In this document: positions 48,015 to 59,976 of the stretch, piece after piece
How positions within the stretch are numbered: the stretch's first letter is position 1
Layout of the letters: each line of letters opens with the position of its first letter
From: Molossus alvarezi
Taxonomy: Eukaryota; Chordata; Mammalia; Chiroptera; Molossidae
NCBI GenBank assembly: GCA_037176705.1
Contig: CM073888.1
Span: forward strand, 44,026,810 to 44,090,809
DNA: 64,000 nt
Direction: 5' to 3'
Notes under the pieces: model-generated
Database searches by the model: none
The model's input: only the letters and a program-made list of their open reading frames with translations
Told to the model about the DNA's origin: nothing
Position numbers and translations under genes: made by a program

Positions 48015-49726
48015 CAGTGGTTCTCAACCTTCCTAATGTTGTGACCCTTTAATACAGTTCCTCATGTTGTGGTGACCCCCAACCATAAAATTATTTTTGT
48101 TGCTACTTCATAACTGTAATTTTGCTACTGTTAGGAATCGTAATGTAAATATCTGATATGCAGGATGTATTTTCATTGTTACAAATTGAACAGAATTAAA
48201 GCATAGTGATTAATCACAAAAACAATATGTAATTATATATTGTGAAATATTTATTTCTAATTACAAATAAATGAAATTTTGTCTTGAACCATGGTGTAGC
48301 ATGGGCAACAGTCTTAATATAACAACAGTAAACTACATTGCTACATTTTGCGACAGTATGAGTAAAAAGCCAATGTCAGTGCAAAGGTTGAGATTGCTTC
48401 CTTCTCACCAGATCAGAAATTCTCAGGGCAGTCTTTGAAAGAGCACAACAAAGATCATCTTCCACAACAAGTCTACTTCTGTATTTAGACTTGATAACCA
48501 ACAAGTTGGAAAACCCTGTTATACAAAGATATGTTATTGGAAATGGAAGAAGAAGGTGCAACACAGTCTCAAACAGAACAGGGTATGACTGCAAGCACTT
48601 GATCCAGAATTTTGTAACTGGCATTGTAGAGAAATCAGTTATCGCTGCATCGCTGTTAATAAGTTCAATGAACTCCTCTTGTGCTGTCTCAGGAACATCT
48701 TTAACTTTGACTGGGAATGGGCTTCTGACAAGTGCAAATGGGGTGTCAGGTAGATTTGGAAAGTACGATGAAATTTTGTCTGCAAGCATGTGCAAGTGTT
48801 CTTTCACAGAAATTATCATCGTAATCCTTTTGTCTGGTTCAATGTCATGTTCCTCAAAGAAAGCAGATAAGGTAGGCAACATGTAAATTTTATTTTCATC
48901 CAATTTTTTTTTTTTTGCCAAAGCTGAAGTTTCATTTAGAATGATCAAATCTTTTCAGACAAATCGAGGCATGTTGCATTTGGTCTTTGCAGTGATAAAT
49001 TTAACTCATTCAAGATGGCAAAGATGTCAACCAAGTAAGCTATTTTCTGCAGTTCACTTTTATCGCTGAAAAGTGCTTCAAACTGCGGTCTTGCTTTCCG
49101 ACTAAAAAATGTTTTGAGTTCACCACAAAGCTCAAAAACACGTTTTAAAACTTTTCCTGTCAACAACCATCTCACTTTAGTGTGAAATAGCAGAGCATTG
49201 TTCGGGGCATCCAACTCATTGCACAATTGCAAAAACAGTTGACTGTTTAAAGTGCTCAGCTTTACAAAATTGACAGAACCTATGATGCTTTTTATTACTT
49301 CTTGTAACTCTTGTGGCAGCATCTTCATTGCTAATATTTGCCAATGAATGATACAGGGAGTTCCGACGACTTTTGGTGACTCATTCAGCACCAAACGTTG
49401 AAATCCAGATAGACATCCTAGCATAGCTGGAGCACCATCTGTGCAAACACCACAAACATTTTCCCAAGAGATCTTATGCTCTTTCAGAAATGAACCAACT
49501 GTGTCAAATACATCACGTACAGTAGTTGTTGTTTCAAGAAATTTGCAAAAACAAACTTATCTTTAAAGTCGCCATTATTAATATACCTCACGTAAACCAG
49601 TAACTGATAACAGTTTGCAACGTCTGTAGATTTATCAATCTGGATGCTGAATATTGGAAGTGGAGCAGATTTAATTTCCTGGATTACCTGATCAAGAATA
49701 TCAGCAGACATGTCATCTATTCTTCT
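48015..49726 (-). mobile_element. 3' half of an autonomous hAT transposon
   Basis: The element's end at 48015 reads CAGTGGTTCTCAACC, a hAT terminal inverted repeat. About 360 bp of non-coding DNA with 'gtgacccccaaccataaaat' and 'gctacttcataactgtaatt' follow, then the transposase remnant on the minus strand. The 5' half, including the other terminus, is gone: at 49726/49727 the sequence switches abruptly to L1. The other inverted repeat is not found downstream to 57 kb. Confidence 0.85.
48376..49726 (-). pseudogene. hAT transposase, C-terminal two-thirds, broken
   Basis: Read from 49726 downward, the fragments are [20 protein letters not shown] and [12 protein letters not shown] (start of the RNase-H-like catalytic fold), a frameshift near 49545, then the ENVCGVCTDGAPAMLGC block (catalytic-core TDGAPAM), IIHWQILAMK, and a long helical insertion with LLFHTKVRWLLTGKVLKRVFEL and FLQLCNELDAPN. 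Stops and a frameshift in an A14 run follow near 48910-48960, then the dimerisation domain (YPVLFETVLHLLLPFPITYLC and KSKYRSRLVVEDDL). The usual CExGFS motif reads CITGFS, a lost acidic residue. The protein is related to host genes of the ZBED/SCAND3/FAM200 kind, which descend from hAT transposases. At least four lesions make it non-functional, but it is well preserved compared with the older repeats. Confidence 0.85.
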
Positions 49727-51416
49727 GCCTTGCATCCCTGAGATGAATCCCACTTGGTCATGGTGAATAATTTTTTTGGTGTATTGCTGGATCCGATTTG
49801 CTAGTATTTTGTTCAGGATTTTGGCATTTATGTTCATCAGGGATATTGGCCTGTAGTTTTCTTTCTTTGTTGTATCTTTTTCTGGTTTTGGAATCAGAAT
49901 TATGCTGGCCTCATAAAACGAGTTTGGAAGTCTTCCTTCTTGAATTATTTGAAATAGTTTGAGGAGAATCGGTATTAGTTCTTCTTTAAATGTTTGGTAA
50001 AACTCCCCCATGAAGCCATCCTGGCCTGGGCTTCTGTTTGCTGGGAGAGTCTTGATTACATCTTCAATTTCTTTTGTTGTTATTGGTCTGTTCAAATTAT
50101 TTATCTCTTCCCGGTTCAGTTTTGGGAAACTACGTGTTTCTAGAAATTTGTCCATTTCACTTAGATTGTCGAATTTGTTGCCGTATAATTGTTCATATTT
50201 GTTAACAATCCTTTGTATTTCTGTGGTGTCAGTTATTATTTCTTCTCTTTCATTTCTGATTTTGTGTATTTGGGTTCTCTCTCTTTGTTTCTTGGTGAGT
50301 CTAGCTAAGGGTCCATCAATCTTGTTTATCTTTTCAAAGAACCAGCTCTTTGTTTCATTGATCCTTTGAATTGTTTTTTTTTTTTTTTATCTTGTCATTT
50401 ATTTCTCCTCTGATCTTTACTATTTCCTTCCTTCTACTTGCTCTGGGGTTTTCTTTTTGTTTGCTTTCTAGTTCTTTAAGTTATGAGGTTAGATAGTCTA
50501 TTAGAGATTTTTCTTGCTTCTTGAGGTAGGCCTGTAGTGCTATGAACTTCCCTCTCAAAATTGGTTTGGCTGCATCTGTATTGTTGTGTGTTCGTTTTCA
50601 TTGGTTTCCAGAAAATGTTTAATTTCTTCCTTGATCTCCTCAGTAACCCATTCATTGTTTAATAACATGCTATTTAGCCTCCATGTGTTCCAATGTCTTT
50701 GCATGTTCTTGTTGCAATTAATTTCTAGTTTCATACCATTGTGATCTGAGAAGATGCTTGATATGATTTCAATCTTCTTGAACTTGTAGAGACTTAGTTT
50801 GTGTCCTAACATGTGATCTATCTTTGAGAATGTCCATGTGCACTTGAGAAGAATGTGAGTTCTGCAGTTTTGGGGTATAACTCTCTGTAGATATCTATTA
50901 AATCCATTTGGTCATTTAGAGTCTGTGTTTCCTTGCCAATTTTTTGTCTAGAGGATCTATCCAGTGATGTCAGTGGGGTGTTAAAGTCCCCTGCTATGAT
51001 TGTATTGCTGTCAATTTCTCCTTTGAAGTTCTCCAGAAGATTTTTAATATATTTTGGTGCTCCTATATTGGGTGCATATATATTTACCAAGGTTATATCT
51101 TCCTGTTGGATAGATTCTTTCAATATTATGTAGTGGTCTTCTTTGTCTCTAGTTATGGCCTTCATTTTGAAGTCTAGTTTATCAAATATGAGTATTGCTA
51201 CCCTAGTTCTTGTTTCCTTTTTGTTTGTTTCGAATATTTTTTCCATCCCTTCACTTTCAACCTATCTGAGTCTTTTGTTGTGAGGTAGGTCTCTTATAAA
51301 CAACAATTATATGAGTCATGCTTCCTTATCCATTCAGCTACTCTGTGTCTTTTGATCAGAGCATTTAATCCATTTACATTTAAGGTTATTATTAATATGT
51401 ACTTATTTATTGTCAT
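49727..51416 (-). pseudogene. Truncated L1 ORF2, N-terminal half
   Basis: The start codon sits at 51416. The endonuclease survives as readable pieces: [28 protein letters not shown] and [16 protein letters not shown] with SDHNGMKLE. The reverse-transcriptase opening is also present ([20 protein letters not shown] and [13 protein letters not shown]). A T17 run at 50373-50389 and several stops break it. The last codons run without interruption into the hAT frame, giving one 223-codon mixed frame at 49484-50155. Confidence 0.85.
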
Positions 51417-51473
51417 TTTTGTTTATTGTGGTTGTATATATTTTTTTCTGTTTCTTCTACTAATTACAGCAGT

Positions 51474-52357
51474 CCTTTTAACATTTCTTGCTGTGCTGAT
51501 TTAGTGCTAATATTTTCCTTAGCCTTTTTGTTTCTTTCTTTGTTTGTTTGGGAAGCTCTTTATCTCACCTTCTATTTTGAATGATAGCCTTGCTGGATAG
51601 AGTAGTCTTGAATTCAGGTTCTTGTTTTTCATTACCCATATTACTTCATGCCATTCCTCTCTGGCCTGTAGTATTTCTGTTGAGGAATCAGCTAATAGCC
51701 TTATGGAGGTTCCTTTGCAAGTAACCTGTTGCTTATCTCTTGCTTCTTTTAGGATTCTCTTTTTGTCTTTCATTTTTAGCATTTTAATTATTATGTGTCT
51801 TGGTGTGGGCCTATTTGGGTTCTTCTTACCTGGGGCTCTCTGTGCTTCTTGAACTTGTATGCCTTTTTCATTCACCAAGTTAGGGAAGTTTTCTGTCACT
51901 ATTTCTTCAAATATATTCTCTAACCCTTGCTCATTTTCATCTTTTTATAGAACTCCTATGATGTGGCTCTTGTTACATTTCATGTTGTCCCACAGTTCTC
52001 TTATGCTGTCTTCCTGTTTTCCAATTGTTTGTTTGTTTTTTTTTCTTTTTGGTTCTCTGAGTGAGTGATTTTTTTTCTACCCTGTCGTCTAATTCACTGA
52101 TCCAATCCTCAGTTTTCTCTACCTTTCAATGTGTTCTTTATTTCTGCTATGTAATTCTTCATTTCTGCTTGATGGTTTTTCATTTCCAATTGGTTGAATT
52201 TCAATGTTTCTATATCTTTACTCATGCTGTTGAGCTTCCTAATCATCATTACTCTGAATTCTACCTCTGGTAACTTGCTTAATTCCATTTCATTTATCAC
52301 TTCATGTGTAGAATGGTCTTGTTCTTTCATTTGGGATTTGTTTCTTTGTTTCACCAT
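51474..52357 (-). pseudogene. L1 ORF1, broken
   Basis: The ATG at 52357 opens MVKQRNKSQMKEQDHS, matching the start of the intact ORF1. KLNSMSKDIETLKFNQLEMK and, after shifts, TENFPNLVNEKGIQVQEAQ follow. The 884-bp remnant corresponds to 903 bp in the intact element, with at least one indel and stops around 51900-52110. Confidence 0.8.
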
Positions 52358-53235
52358 TTTGGCTGTCTCAGTAGGTTTTGGAGCCTGCCAAATTTTCCCT
52401 GTGGATGCTGGTGTTCTGCTGTTTGTGGTTCCTTCTACTGTTATTTGAATGAGTATGGGAGGACCCATGTTAAACACCACTGTCAAGTCTAACTTTCCTG
52501 GGTAGTTTTGCAGACCATTCAAAGGTTCAGTTTCCCTTTAGCTTTTACCTGCTAGCTATTAGTCTTAGTTACTTGATGAGTCTTGGGTTGTAATCCTCAT
52601 CTGAATGAAAAAATTCTTCAGGTGTTCAGGATAAGAGGATTTCCAGTGGGTGGGCAGATGCTTGCTGGCAGTCTGTAGCTGTTAATGAGCCTCAATTTGC
52701 ATTTTTCTGGCCTGGCCAGGTGGTGTTAAGTTCCTGAGAAAGGGGCTATTAATTTTTCCCAGGGCTCTGGGAAGGGTTTCTTTGAGTAATATAACTACTG
52801 TCCTATGAGGGAGTGATTCACCACAAAACTCCTGCTGCCCTCCCAGCTCTCCAAACTCCCAAGTCTCTCCACAGAGTTCCAGTCCAGTATACCCTCTCTC
52901 TGCTAGAGCCCAGAGTGAGTGGTTGTAGCTAACTTAGTGCTCTGTCCCAGCACTCTGCACTGTGGAGCCGGCTTGGAATTTTAATCTGGAGAGAACTGCT
53001 CTACACAGCCCTCAGCTGCTGTCTGTGGGCTCCCAGCCTGCCCTCTCTGACACCTTCATAGTTCCTAACAGGCTCGATTTGGTGTCCTCTTTCCATTCCT
53101 GGTTATACAGTTTCTCTCCAGCTGCTTTTCTGTTGGTTTTTCCCAATGATTTGTCTTTATTTTAGTTGTAATTCCAGTTTGGTCCTGGGAGATGGTCTGT
53201 ATAGCTTTCATTCACTCCACTGCCATTTTTACCAT

Positions 53236-54501
53236 AAAAAGTTGTTTTAAAAAATATTGCCTTTCTCTTCTTCCACACATTAATTGAAGAAAACTTTTGT
53301 TTATTCGAGGTCTCCTGAGCTAGGTCATATAGTCATAAATTTCTAAGTTATTCTTTTGATAATAATAATTATTCTTTCCCTGAATCTCCCTTCTGAACCC
53401 TCTCACTTAATATATTGGGGTTTTGACTCAGCTTTTCTAAAATACCATAAAAAATTTTAAAACATTTTATTAACTCTAGATAACATGTACCAAAGATTGG
53501 AACATAGGATTTAATTTTCCCTTGGCCATTAACTAGCTGGGTGGCCTCAGAACTCAGTTTCCTCCTCTGTCAAGTATTAAATATTAATACCTTATCTTCA
53601 TAAAGCCAGGCAACTGTGCCAAATCACCCCCTATGTTCTTTCTAACTCTATAACTCTAAGTTACTTCTACCTCTATTTTCTGAATTTTCTGTATTTCTGT
53701 CTAAGTATATTTCCCGTACATTACATTGGTTATGCCAACTTTTGATGGGCACATTTACCATGCTTTTTATGGGTCAGAGTGAGGTTAATTCTTTCCTGGT
53801 ACCAACCTTTCCATAGTCTTCTTTTGACTGTATCTTTGCATGCATGTTTAATTCACCTAATTCAGTGCTTTGACTAAGTCTTGAGTGTTCCTCAAAGGAA
53901 TAGTCTATAAGAGGTAATTGTATCATTAGGTATGAGGATAAGACACATGCAATATAATAGTTATAATTAGTGTTTGTGGCTCCAAATTAAGTTAAATAGG
54001 ATAACTTCTTGGCCTATTCTAAACATTTTATTAGCGCTAAAGTGTTAGGGAGGGAGACATAGCCCAAAAAATGCATACACTAAATAAGAGGTGGTAGAAT
54101 TAGTTAAATCACCATTAAATACAAAAAAATTGAAGTAGCTTATTCCTCTGCCTCTTACTCTTTTTCTGTATAGATCAGGGAAATTCACTTAGAAATTATA
54201 TAAAATTAGACAAATGTTTTGATATGCATAACTCAGCCACAATGTTTTTCAAGAAGAGGTCTCATATCATAGAACTAGATGAGTCAGAAATAGAGAACAT
54301 CAAACAGATCACTGTTTATTTTTCTTGCTGGGCTGATACTCCACAAATGACCCTGCAGTGCTTTTCATTTGCTTAAATGACCATCATGTCAATTCTGTTC
54401 TTCTATTCAGATGAATGTATTGTTCCTAAGACATTTTTATACCTGTGAAATTCTGAGCTGCTTAGATATTATCTGAGCTCTTCAGACCCATGCTGGTAAA
54501 T

Positions 54502-54503
<2 letters not shown>
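53236..54503. other. Spacer with MIR trace
   Basis: A MIR-like sense segment lies at 53520-53610 ('ccattaactagctgggtggc', 'ctcagtttcctcctctgtca'). Nothing else recognised. Confidence 0.45.
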
Positions 54504-54546
<43 letters not shown>

Positions 54547-54682
54547 CCTCCCTTCCTCCCTCTCACCTTCCCTCTCTCTTTCTTCCCTTCTCTTCACCTC
54601 TGTCTCCCCCTCTCCCTGTTCTCCTCTCTCTCTCTCTCTCTCCTTCCCTCCCTCTTCTTGTTTCTTTCTCTCCCTCTCAGCC
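54504..54682. repeat. Long (CT)n polypyrimidine tract
   Basis: A near-pure CT run at 54504-54542 is followed by about 140 bp of CT-rich sequence. Both strands give artefactual open frames (Ser-Leu-Pro or Arg-Glu-Gly strings). Confidence 0.95.
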
Positions 54683-56571
54683 ATTCAAAATACCCCTAGC
54701 CATTAACATTATTATGTCTGTCTCCTTCCTTTCTACCCCTTTATTTTTATTTTTAAGTTTCTATTCTACTCTGTCTCAGAAACCTCCAACTCAAACCTTT
54801 TAAAAAATGCATATTTTCTGTCTTTACCTACAGTGCCTATATTGACTCTTCCTGCTGTCCTCCTCTCTAGCCTGGACAGCAAAAGAATTTTAAGAACCAA
54901 GTCCTCAGTTCTAAGGCAGTCACTGTTGTTGTTTCCAACATGCTTTAAATTGAAGCTTCTGGGCCCCAGCAGAACTGGAAAGAAAGAAGGTCACTCATCT
55001 TTTCCCCACTGAGGATCTAGCTCCATCCCTTCCAACATTCTTGAGCCTCTTGCCCAGCAGAAATCCACTCAGGGTTTAGTGCTCCTGCTGCTCTGGCTCC
55101 CAGAGGCCTTCCTGTGGGATATCACCAAGTCTGTCCTCTCTGGGAGAACTCCAGGCTTTCAGTATTTGATCTCCTCTCATTCCGCTCCTCAACAAAGGGT
55201 ACCCTGCGTTCATTCCAGTCCCTCAGACTTCTGATTGCCTCCTGACTGAATCCGAGAAACTTGAGTATTCATCTTTCCATTTTAATAGTGACATTCTCTT
55301 AGCCCAGAAGATACTGGCCCAGCAGCAAAGCACCAGGAAGTACACTGAGATGATACTGATGATGAGGTGAGCAACTGCAGGTGTGCATGAGATGCTCCTA
55401 TGAAGCATTCTTGAAGTCCCATTGGGATATATGAACTGCATTATCCTGGTACAGAGAAGGTTTTGTATAATACTGATGATGGCACTATGCACTTGCATCG
55501 AATAAGAAGTATTATTGTAAAATGCACTGTTGTAAGACTGTGAATAAGGAATGACTTGTTAACACCAGAGACACCTAGATAGCACATCGTCCTTCTTACT
55601 TAACTTTGTTAACAAAAGGAAAACAGAGCAATTGTGGCACATAAGTTTCTTCCTTCTCTGAAAGGGCCTTAAGAGGAAATAAGATAATTAGGTATGATCA
55701 AACACTACCCCTAATTCAGTGCTCTCCATCCTTCTGTTTATTATAGGCTTGAGGAATAGACATCAGGAAGAATTTTGTTTTATTTTTTATTTTTGCCGAC
55801 ACTGAAATTTACACTAATGGTGATGGACTAACACAGAAGAAACTTGGGGTCAGTAGAGCACGTTAAGGGACCCTATAAGACAAGTCATTTAATCACAGGG
55901 TGGCTGAAAGTGATTGCAGCGAGTCACATTTCCTAGAGAGGAGAGGGTAGTCGCAACCCTGCCGCAGGCAAATTGAGAAACAAGTAAATTGTTCTCCGTA
56001 GCTGTAAGGTATGGACACCAGAAGATGGCTTCTTCTCCCTGAGAGATTTAACCAGGGAAGAAAACCACTGGAGGGTTATGCTTAAGAAAGCATGAAGGAC
56101 TTTCTCTTCCTCAATGCCCCAGATATTCACACCCCTGAACTTGATGTTCAGAGAAGAGGAGTCAGAGGGTTTTGAAGAGCCTGTTAGACCTAAGTCCTGC
56201 TGCACGGCAGCCCTGTGCTGAGAAGCTTCAGTCCTGTGGCTTCTAGGGGTGACCTATAGGGACAGACAGGAGCTCTTTCCCTTAAGGGCAAGCAGCATCA
56301 AGATTACACATGCCCTGGAGTTTTTCAAGGTTCTCCTGGGGTTTGCAATTTCCAGTGAAGAAAAATCATTTATTTTAATATCATGAGCTTCTCATCATAC
56401 AGACTTTCTAGTTTCCATGAATTGTCACTCATTCCAAAAACTTAATTGGCCATCCTGTAAAATTTTTGCCTTCTGAACTCTGGAACCTCTGCTGCTTTAT
56501 AAACAAACTCGCCTGAGTCCTCAGTCTCTTGAGGGTTATGTGAAATACTGTACAAGAAAAATCTGAAAGAT
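54683..56571. other. Unassigned spacer
   Basis: No repeat recognised. A 91-codon minus frame (55498-55223) has one clear hydrophobic segment (LIISIISVYFLVLCCWASIF) and an ATG. I do not recognise it and rank it as weak. Confidence 0.35.
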
Positions 56572-57092
56572 GAATGTATTAGTTGGTTCTCCAGAGAAAC
56601 AGAACCAACTGGATATGTATACAACATACACATGCACCCCCCCCCCCATATATATATGTGTGTGTGGAGAAAAGAGAGAGAGATTTCTTATAAGAATTGG
56701 CTGGTGTAGTTATGGAGACCGGCGAATTCAAAGTCTGCAGTATTGACGGGCAGGCTGCAGACCCCGGAGAACCACTAGTGCAGATAATGGCAGCCTGCTG
56801 GAGAATTCGCTCCTTTTTTTTTTTTTTTGGTGCGTGTACGTGCCCCTAGTGGGAACTGAACCTGGGACTCTGGTCCACAGGCCAATGCTCCAACCGCTGA
56901 GCCCAACCGGCCAGGGTGGAGAATTCACTCTTAGAGAGGGTGGTGCTTTGTTCTATTTAGGCCTTTAACTGTTCTGATGAGTCCCACTCACATCATAGAG
57001 GGCAATCTGCTTTACTCAGAGTTCACTGATATAAATGCTGATCTTCTCTGAATACACCCTCCAAATTGACACATAAAATTAACTATCACAAT
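56572..57092 (+). mobile_element. Dispersed repeat, probable LTR class, copy 2
   Basis: It begins 'gtattagttggttctccaga' and ends 'ttgacacataaaattaacta', matching the repeat at 12708-13225 in the same orientation. It holds C10 and (AT)(GT) microsatellite runs at 56637-56666 and is split by the short SINE at 56813-56917. Confidence 0.55.
56813..56917 (-). mobile_element. Short VES-type SINE, antisense
   Basis: Only the tRNA-related part (about 90 bp) plus a T15 tail is present. The CT-rich region is missing. GGAGAATTCGCTC at 56800-56812 and GGAGAATTCACTC at 56918-56930 are its target duplication with one mismatch, so the short form inserted as such. Confidence 0.85.
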
Positions 57093-57949
57093 GAAAAAAA
57101 TAAAGAATAAAAAATCGGGTTTTTAAAAATATTTTCTTTCACTTCTTACCTTAACAGGATCTGGCTTTCCCACAATAAAACTGCTTCCCTTGTACCCTCT
57201 TCCATAGAGGCAGCCTGTCCTCCCATACACATGGCATGGGGCTCAGAACAATGTAGTCAATCTCTTAGCAGCCAGTGTCACTTCCAGGCCATTTTTCCCC
57301 TCTGTGTGTTGAAAGCTATCCTCTTTCAAGCTTGTGCTAATAGATTATGACACCTGTTGCCTCTTCATGTCACTGTTAATTTCCTACTGGTCAATCCCTC
57401 ACATTAATTCAAGGTTCTTGCACCCAACTTGCAGTATTTCCTTCTAAACTCAATTCTACTATTCCCATGGGTGACCTCAGTGCCCATGGTGCTGACTCAT
57501 CTTTAAATAAAGAGTTTCTTCATCTTGTTGATCCCTAAGACTTCATTCTACCCCCTCTTCAGCCATCCAGTCTACATCCTAGGCCTGACCCTTAACTGGA
57601 ATTTGCTATCTGGCCTTTGTCTGCATTTCCTAAGCCATAGAAGCCAGACTCTGTGGTCAAGTCCTAAATAAAAGCATCCAGTGAGAAGGATACTTAGCCA
57701 ATGACTCTGAAGCAGGTGGGCAAGAACAAAGCAAGAAAATTTCTGTCCAATCTTCTATTCACCAATCAATCCTCCTGAGTCCCTCCAAAACATTGATCCA
57801 AAATTGTTATTTCCTTACACTTTAGTGGTTTAGTGGGTAAGTCCTAAATCCTTCCCATGACATGCAAGGGGCTTCGTGATCAAAAGTCTTCCTATGTCTT
57901 CAACATTCAGTACCTACATATTCTGCAGAGTATTCTGCTGCCTATTTAG
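57093..57949. other. Unassigned spacer
   Basis: Nothing recognised with confidence. Confidence 0.4.
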
Positions 57950-58310
57950 TGAAAGACTTTCAGATTGCACAATTAAACATGCTTTCTCAGATGTCATTCC
58001 TTTGCATGTCATCTCTGTCTGGAAACTCTTCTGTTTTTATACTTTTGTTTACATAGAAAACACCTCCTTATCCTGTAAAAACTAAGGCAGCAGGCACTTC
58101 TTTGGACAAGTCTTTCCTGAACACCGCCCCCAAACCAGAAATGATATCCACCCCCAGTGATACACATACCACATAGTTCCTATCACTTTATATTGCAATT
58201 TACTTGTTTGGCTATGTGTCGGTATTCTTTCCCATATTCTAAGTTTCTTGAGGACAAGATCTATATAACATTCGATCCTACATAGTGAATGAATATAAGC
58301 CCTACTTATT
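57950..58310 (+). mobile_element. L2 3' portion
   Basis: 'tggacaagtctttcctgaac', 'tcctatcactttatattgca', 'ttctaagtttcttgaggaca' and 'acatagtgaatgaatataa' follow the sense order of the L2 3' end. Confidence 0.65.
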
Positions 58311-58689
58311 TACGTCTACCTAGAGCAAGCTGAGCACCATTATGGCCAGAGACTCAGACACTCCCAAACCATTGAGAGTTCCACTGGACCTTCCTACCCT
58401 GTTCCTCCTTACTCTGGTCCTGTGTCTGTCTGGCAGCTATTCTCTTTGGCTCCATCTTTCAGCTCTCAGTCTGTGTTTTCCTTTTGGCCAAGACAACAGA
58501 ACTCAGATGTTTAAGCTGCTTAGGGCAACTGTTCTAAACCTCTGTGTCCCAAATGTGTTGAGTCATAGAGTAAAAAGAGAGCAGAGGGTGGAGTTACAGT
58601 GAGCTTGCTGGGAATGCAAAAGCAGTGCCACAATATGCATGAATCTCAAACCATTACTCTGAGGCAAGCAGCCAGATATACACACACAA
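58311..58689. other. Unassigned spacer
   Basis: An 86-codon plus frame at 58342-58602 has a leucine-rich hydrophobic stretch (LFLLTLVLCLSGSYSLWL) but no recognisable family. I rank it as chance. Confidence 0.35.
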
Positions 58690-59900
58690 AATGTACATAC
58701 ATAAACTAATTTATGCTATGGAAGTCAGGATAGTGGTTCTTTAGGGGTGGAGTGGATTAAAATAAGCATGGAGGAGAGGGTACTGGGGTACTTGTAATAC
58801 TCCGTATCTTGATCTGACTGTTCATTTTGTGAAAATGTATCTAACTGTATGCTTATGATCTGTGTACTTTTCTGTATTATATAATACATGAGGAATGTAA
58901 AGTTAAAAATTAATGCTACAATGGGGAACCATTTTATACTCTGGAGAATATGAATCTTTAAAGCCTGACTAGGCAAAATTTTATCAAGAATGTGGAAAAT
59001 GGGAAGTCATTTTTAGAAGTGGAAATTGGCATATATATATATATATATATATTTGGCAAACGATTTGGCATTATCTTGTAAGGCTGAATATATATATATA
59101 TATATATTAAAATTCAGTAATTCCATTCCTGAGGCAGAAAAACTCTTACATATCTACAGCAGAAAGCATATAAAAGAATGTTCATCTAGCCAGTGTGGCT
59201 CAGTGGTTGAGCATCAACCCATGCACCAAAAGATTGCCGGTTCGATTCCCGGTCAGGGCACATACCCAGGTTGTGGGCCCAATCCCCAGTGGGGGGGCAA
59301 GCAGGAGGCAGCCAATCCATGTTCTCTCTCATTGATGTTTCTATCTCTCTCTCTCTCCCTCTTACTTCCTCTCTCTCTAAGATAAATTAAAAAATAAAAT
59401 ATAAAAAAGAATGTTCATAGAAGCATTGTTCGTGGATTTAAAAAAAAAAAAAGGAAAAACATTTGGGATAACCAACGATCAGGGAAATGGATTAAAAAAT
59501 GGCAACATACCCACAGTCCACAGCAGTGAAAAATAAAAAAAAATGCAACTACCCTCATCAACAGAGATGGTTTTAGAAACAAAATGTTCAATGAAAAAAA
59601 GCAAGTCACAAGAAATTATATGTGATTCAATGTTTATGAAACCTTCAAAATAGCTAAATGAATATATACAAATTGTGCTGAATCCACTCCAGAAAGCAAA
59701 GTACAGTAAAAACATGATCAAGGGGAACGGTGGCCTTGGGGTGGAGGAAGACCCGGTCTAGGAGGGACATCTGGGAGCTTCACCAGAATTGTCTGAGTTC
59801 TACTTCTCAGGTCGGGGTGGGTTAAATAATGTGCTTTGTAATTTGCATATGTATTATCAATATTCATGTGAATGTACAGATATTAACCAAGGACAAATTT
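58690..59900 (+). mobile_element. Old L1M fragments, sense
   Basis: First a 3'UTR end (58690-58920: 'tgttcattttgtgaaaatgt', 'gatctgtgtacttttctgta'), then an ORF2/3'UTR stretch ('aggcagaaaaactcttacat', 'gatcagggaaatggattaaa', 'caatgaaaaaaagcaagtca'). Two (AT)n runs lie at 59033-59052 and 59087-59107. It is split by the SINE at 59186-59404. Confidence 0.5.
59186..59404 (+). mobile_element. VES-type SINE with perfect duplication
   Basis: The head is 'ctagccagtgtggctcagtg' and the B box 'cggttcgattcccggtc' is well preserved. AAAAGAATGTTCAT at 59172-59185 and 59405-59418 is an exact target duplication. Confidence 0.92.
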
Positions 59901-59976
59901 ATCTAATTCCTGTTCACTATGAGCACATACTCTTACCTGATCTCCTTTCTAAACTCTCATAAAATTAAAATGAAAA

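Larger units (their letters stand above)
49727..53235 (-). mobile_element. L1 with intact 5' end but missing 3' half
   Basis: Minus-strand L1 of the same lineage as the intact one. The 5' end near 53235 aligns with the intact copy ('atggcagtggagtgaatg', 'accatctcccaggaccaaac'), the ORF1 remnant is at 51474-52357 and the ORF2 remnant at 49727-51416. It stops at the position equivalent to 21042 of the intact copy, ORF2 codon 571, with no 3'UTR or A-tail. Reverse transcription truncates L1 at the 5' end, so a 3' loss needs a later deletion or rearrangement. The leader (878 bp) has no 116-bp array. Confidence 0.9.

Noticed and set aside
48491..48886. 131-codon plus frame
   Set aside because: Antisense shadow of the hAT transposase.
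54469..54699. Arg-Glu-Gly and Ser-Leu-Pro open frames
   Set aside because: Translations of a CT/GA simple repeat.
55223..55498. 91-codon minus frame with a hydrophobic segment, considered as a chemoreceptor fragment
   Set aside because: Only one convincing membrane segment and no receptor motif that I could match.
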